This document shows positions 6,306 to 8,143 of a stretch of DNA of 8,143 nt, piece by piece. A program made the position numbers and the translations under genes. Origin of the DNA: Actinomycetota bacterium (lineage in GTDB: Bacteria > Actinomycetota > Actinomycetes > Nanopelagicales > Nanopelagicaceae). The notes beneath the pieces were generated by a model, which worked only from the letters and a program-made list of their open reading frames with translations, did not search any database and was not told the DNA's origin. The stretch is from contig WLIM01000043.1 of the NCBI GenBank assembly GCA_009702205.1, forward strand, positions 1-8,143. Reading direction: 5' to 3'. Position 1 is the first letter of the stretch, and the number at the start of each line of letters is the position of its first letter.

Positions 6306-7203
6306 ATCCCAACTTAGTGAGCGCTTTCGCATCACGTTGCCACTCTTTACTAACTTTTACGTGCAACCCTAAGAAGATTTTTGCATCCAAGAAAGTCTCG
6401 ACAGATCCACGAGCTCTAACTCCAATATCTTTTAATCTGGAACCTTGAGGCCCGATGACAATTGATTTCTGGCTATCTCGTTCAACATGCAAGGTTGCAT
6501 GAATATCAAAAAACTCTTTACCTTCGCGCTTTGCCATTTCATCAATTGTGACAACTATCGAGTGCGGGACTTCTTCATATAGATTCTCGATTGCTGCCTC
6601 GCGAATCAATTCGGTAATTGTCATTTCTGTTGCTTGGTCTGTTGAAATATCCTCAGGATAAAGTGAAGGTGAGACTGGGAGTTTCTCAGCTAAAAGCCCG
6701 AGAAGAAGTTCGGTCTGATCCAGATTCTTTGCTGATATCGGAACAATTTCGGCGACGTTTAAGCCAACTCGCTGCGCAAATTGACCAACCTCAATTAATT
6801 TCGCCAACATCGTTTCTTGCTTAACGCTGTCGCTCTTTGTAACCGCAATTAGCACTCGCCTTTGATTTTGGACTTGGCGCGCTATAAATTCATCGCCCTG
6901 CCCAATCTCTTCATCTGCTGGAAGACATATAAGAACTGCATCCACCGATTCCAAATTTTCAGAGACCATGGCATTTAACCTTGATCCGAGCAAAGTCTTT
7001 GGCTTATGAATACCGGGAGTATCAACCACAATCATTTGGAAATCTGGTTTAGAAATAATTCCACGAATTGGATTTCTAGTTGTGTTTGGATGTTTTGAAG
7101 TTATAACGATTTTTCGTCCGACTAAGGCATTTACGAGAGTGGATTTTCCAACATTTGGCCTACCAATAATGGCTACAAAGCCCGCCTTATGTTCAACACT
7201 CAT
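6289..7203 (-). CDS. era: GTPase Era, 30S ribosome assembly factor
   Basis: This 304-residue protein is the GTPase that binds the 3' end of 16S rRNA and helps mature the small ribosomal subunit. The G domain shows G1 GRPNVGKS (14-21), switch region TTRNPIRGI (41-49), G3 DTPG (61-64), G4 TKSD (122-125, Thr replacing the common Asn) and G5 ISAK (156-159). The C-terminal KH domain follows, with VVTIDEM near 217-223, the RNA-binding GxxG loop as GPQG (251-254), and KVSKEWQRD near 283-291. Length is normal. The start leaves the usual dozen residues before G1; GAGAG lies nine bases before the ATG, and AGGA only one base before it. It begins 12 bases after the dprA stop and is probably co-transcribed. 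Era more often neighbours ybeY or recO. Confidence 0.97.
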   Translation of the reverse strand: MSVEHKAGFVAIIGRPNVGKSTLVNALVGRKIVITSKHPNTTRNPIRGIISKPDFQMIVVDTPGIHKPKTLLGSRLNAMVSENLESVDAVLICLPADEEIGQGDEFIARQVQNQRRVLIAVTKSDSVKQETMLAKLIEVGQFAQRVGLNVAEIVPISAKNLDQTELLLGLLAEKLPVSPSLYPEDISTDQATEMTITELIREAAIENLYEEVPHSIVVTIDEMAKREGKEFFDIHATLHVERDSQKSIVIGPQGSRLKDIGVRARGSVETFLDAKIFLGLHVKVSKEWQRDAKALTKLGFIERK

Positions 7204-7215
7204 GTCCTAATTCTC

Positions 7216-8091
7216 TCACTTAATGCTTAACGGCTTCACCAACTCCATCACTTCAGATACCGATGAAACTAATTCTGCGACTCGCTCTGAGATTAATCGG
7301 TGGCAGCCTTCACTTGTCGGTGAATTAATCGGACCTGGAACTGCCATTACTGGGCGAAATATCTCGGCCGCATCGCGAGCGGTTCTAAGAGATCCACTAC
7401 GGAACGCCGCTTCCACAACTATGGTCGCTTTAGATAACGCCGCAATCAAACGATTACGCGTAAGAAAGCGATGTGGAATTGCAGGGACATCAGGCATAAC
7501 TTCTGAGATAAGCAATCCACTTTCACTTATCTCGGCAAATAACTTCTCATGTGCGGCAGGATAATTCTTATTGAATCCACCACCAAGAACCGCAACTGTT
7601 ACGCCCTCTCCTACCAAACAACCATTATGCGCCGCAGCATCTATTCCAATTGCACCACCGCTAATAACTGCCCATTCATGATCAGCGACACCGGCGCCAA
7701 AGTCTTCGGCAATTCGCCTCCCATATGGCGTTGGATTTCTTGTTCCTACAATTGAAATCGAATTGATTAAGTCTGGTAAATACTCGCGTTGGCCTTTGAT
7801 CAAAAGTGCAATTGGGGGCGCTACTAAATCGCTCAAAGAAAGCGGCCAATCAATATCTTCTGGAGTGAGAATAAACGCACCAGCTTTAGAAATCTCAGCT
7901 AAGACCTCTTCCCCTCTTGATAGCTTTAGGCGCTCTGCGATTTTTAGCGCTGAGTTCTGTTCACCATAGCGCCCGGCAATAATTCGATCTCTCACTTCTA
8001 TTGCGCCTCGAGTGATAATTTCATTACTCCAGAAAATTGAACCGCCTTCGATGGCAGAAAATAATTGAGCTCGTGCTAAGAAAGTGTTCAA
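7216..8091 (-). CDS. dprA: DNA processing protein DprA (RecA loader)
   Basis: This 291-residue cytoplasmic protein binds incoming single-stranded DNA and loads RecA during natural transformation; it also occurs in bacteria not known to be competent. The Rossmann-like domain is complete: VGTRNPTPYG (115-124), SGGAIGIDAAAH (144-155), VLGGGFNKNYP (168-178), RNRLIAALS (212-220), SGSLRTARDA (232-241) and AVPGP (250-254). Residues 1 to about 90 form the usual divergent N-terminal helical region. The protein ends about 37 residues after AVPGP, so the C-terminal winged-helix domain found in many DprA proteins is absent. The start is TTG: an in-frame TAG lies upstream with no ATG or GTG between, and GGAG lies eight bases before it. 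The TTG overlaps the stop of the preceding gene by four bases (TTGA). Confidence 0.95.
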   Translation of the reverse strand: MNTFLARAQLFSAIEGGSIFWSNEIITRGAIEVRDRIIAGRYGEQNSALKIAERLKLSRGEEVLAEISKAGAFILTPEDIDWPLSLSDLVAPPIALLIKGQREYLPDLINSISIVGTRNPTPYGRRIAEDFGAGVADHEWAVISGGAIGIDAAAHNGCLVGEGVTVAVLGGGFNKNYPAAHEKLFAEISESGLLISEVMPDVPAIPHRFLTRNRLIAALSKATIVVEAAFRSGSLRTARDAAEIFRPVMAVPGPINSPTSEGCHRLISERVAELVSSVSEVMELVKPLSIK

Positions 8092-8143
8092 GCCATCAAC
8101 TCCATTCCTTCTCGCAATCTAAAGGCGGCTTCGACATCATCAC
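8088..8143 (-). CDS. 3' end of an upstream gene, probably ComM/YifB Mg-chelatase-like ATPase
   Basis: Only the last 17 residues and the TGA are in the window, reading DDVEAAFRLREGMELMA. The frame is open to the window edge and its stop overlaps the dprA TTG by four bases, which is the compact junction expected for comM-dprA. The D-V-x-x-A-x-x-L-R pattern resembles the C-terminal helix of ComM-type proteins, which end near an EALxxR segment. The identification leans mainly on the common actinobacterial order comM-dprA, because so few residues are visible. Confidence 0.5.
   Translation of the reverse strand, partial: DDVEAAFRLREGMELMA
8100..8103 (-). promoter_or_regulatory. Shine-Dalgarno deciding the dprA TTG start
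   Basis: On the minus strand, GGAG lies eight bases before the TTG at 8091, inside the last codons of the upstream gene. No ATG or GTG in the dprA frame occurs between this TTG and the upstream in-frame TAG, so the site supports a TTG start and coupled translation. Confidence 0.6.

Noticed and set aside
6829..6840. Era G4 motif TKSD in place of NKxD as a sign of a defective GTPase
   Set aside because: Thr at this position occurs in many functional Era-type GTPases, and all other G motifs are intact.
1..8143. Horizontal transfer, mobile element or new defence system
   Set aside because: No transposase, integrase, terminal repeats, tRNA edge or visible shift in base use; all genes are housekeeping or ordinary metabolic families.

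Overview
The window reads as a gene-dense stretch of chromosome from a low-GC, streamlined actinobacterium. This rests on four signs: a class II DAHP synthase and a group III-type phosphofructokinase of actinobacterial sequence style, an actinobacterial-type xylulokinase, AT-leaning codon use (not computed, judged by eye), and very short or overlapping gene junctions. A freshwater planktonic lineage such as the acI/Nanopelagicales group would fit, but that is inference and was not tested by any search.

Layout. Positions 2-2927 are a minus-strand block, transcribed pfp-type phosphofructokinase -> class II DAHP synthase -> O6-methylguanine-DNA methyltransferase, with gaps of 41 and 20 bases. 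Positions 2928-3048 are the only sizeable non-coding gap (121 bases). It separates two divergent genes and holds a near-perfect inverted repeat that looks like an operator. Positions 3049-6305 are a plus-strand block: xylulokinase, then an HSL-family alpha/beta hydrolase whose start touches the kinase stop, then an EamA-family ten-helix transporter. Positions 6289-8143 are a second minus-strand block: the last codons of an upstream gene (probably the ComM/YifB Mg-chelatase-like protein), dprA overlapping it by four bases, then era. The transporter and era converge and overlap by 17 bases. No stretch longer than 300 bases lacks a gene. I saw no RNA genes, insertion sequences, CRISPR arrays or clear terminators.

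How the genes may work together. The phosphofructokinase carries Asp104 and Lys124, the pair associated with pyrophosphate rather than ATP as phosphoryl donor, so it probably works reversibly. It sits upstream of DAHP synthase, which consumes PEP and erythrose 4-phosphate, and divergent from a kinase making xylulose 5-phosphate. Together these genes lie around the junction of glycolysis, the pentose phosphate pathway and aromatic amino acid synthesis. The hydrolase and transporter downstream of xylB may handle a carbohydrate ester or its products, but their substrates cannot be read from sequence. The dprA-era pair joins DNA uptake/recombination and ribosome assembly, a linkage that looks like packing more than shared function.

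I found no evidence of a wholly new system. The points most worth checking are the pyrophosphate-type phosphofructokinase, the divergent control region, and the xylulokinase-hydrolase coupling.
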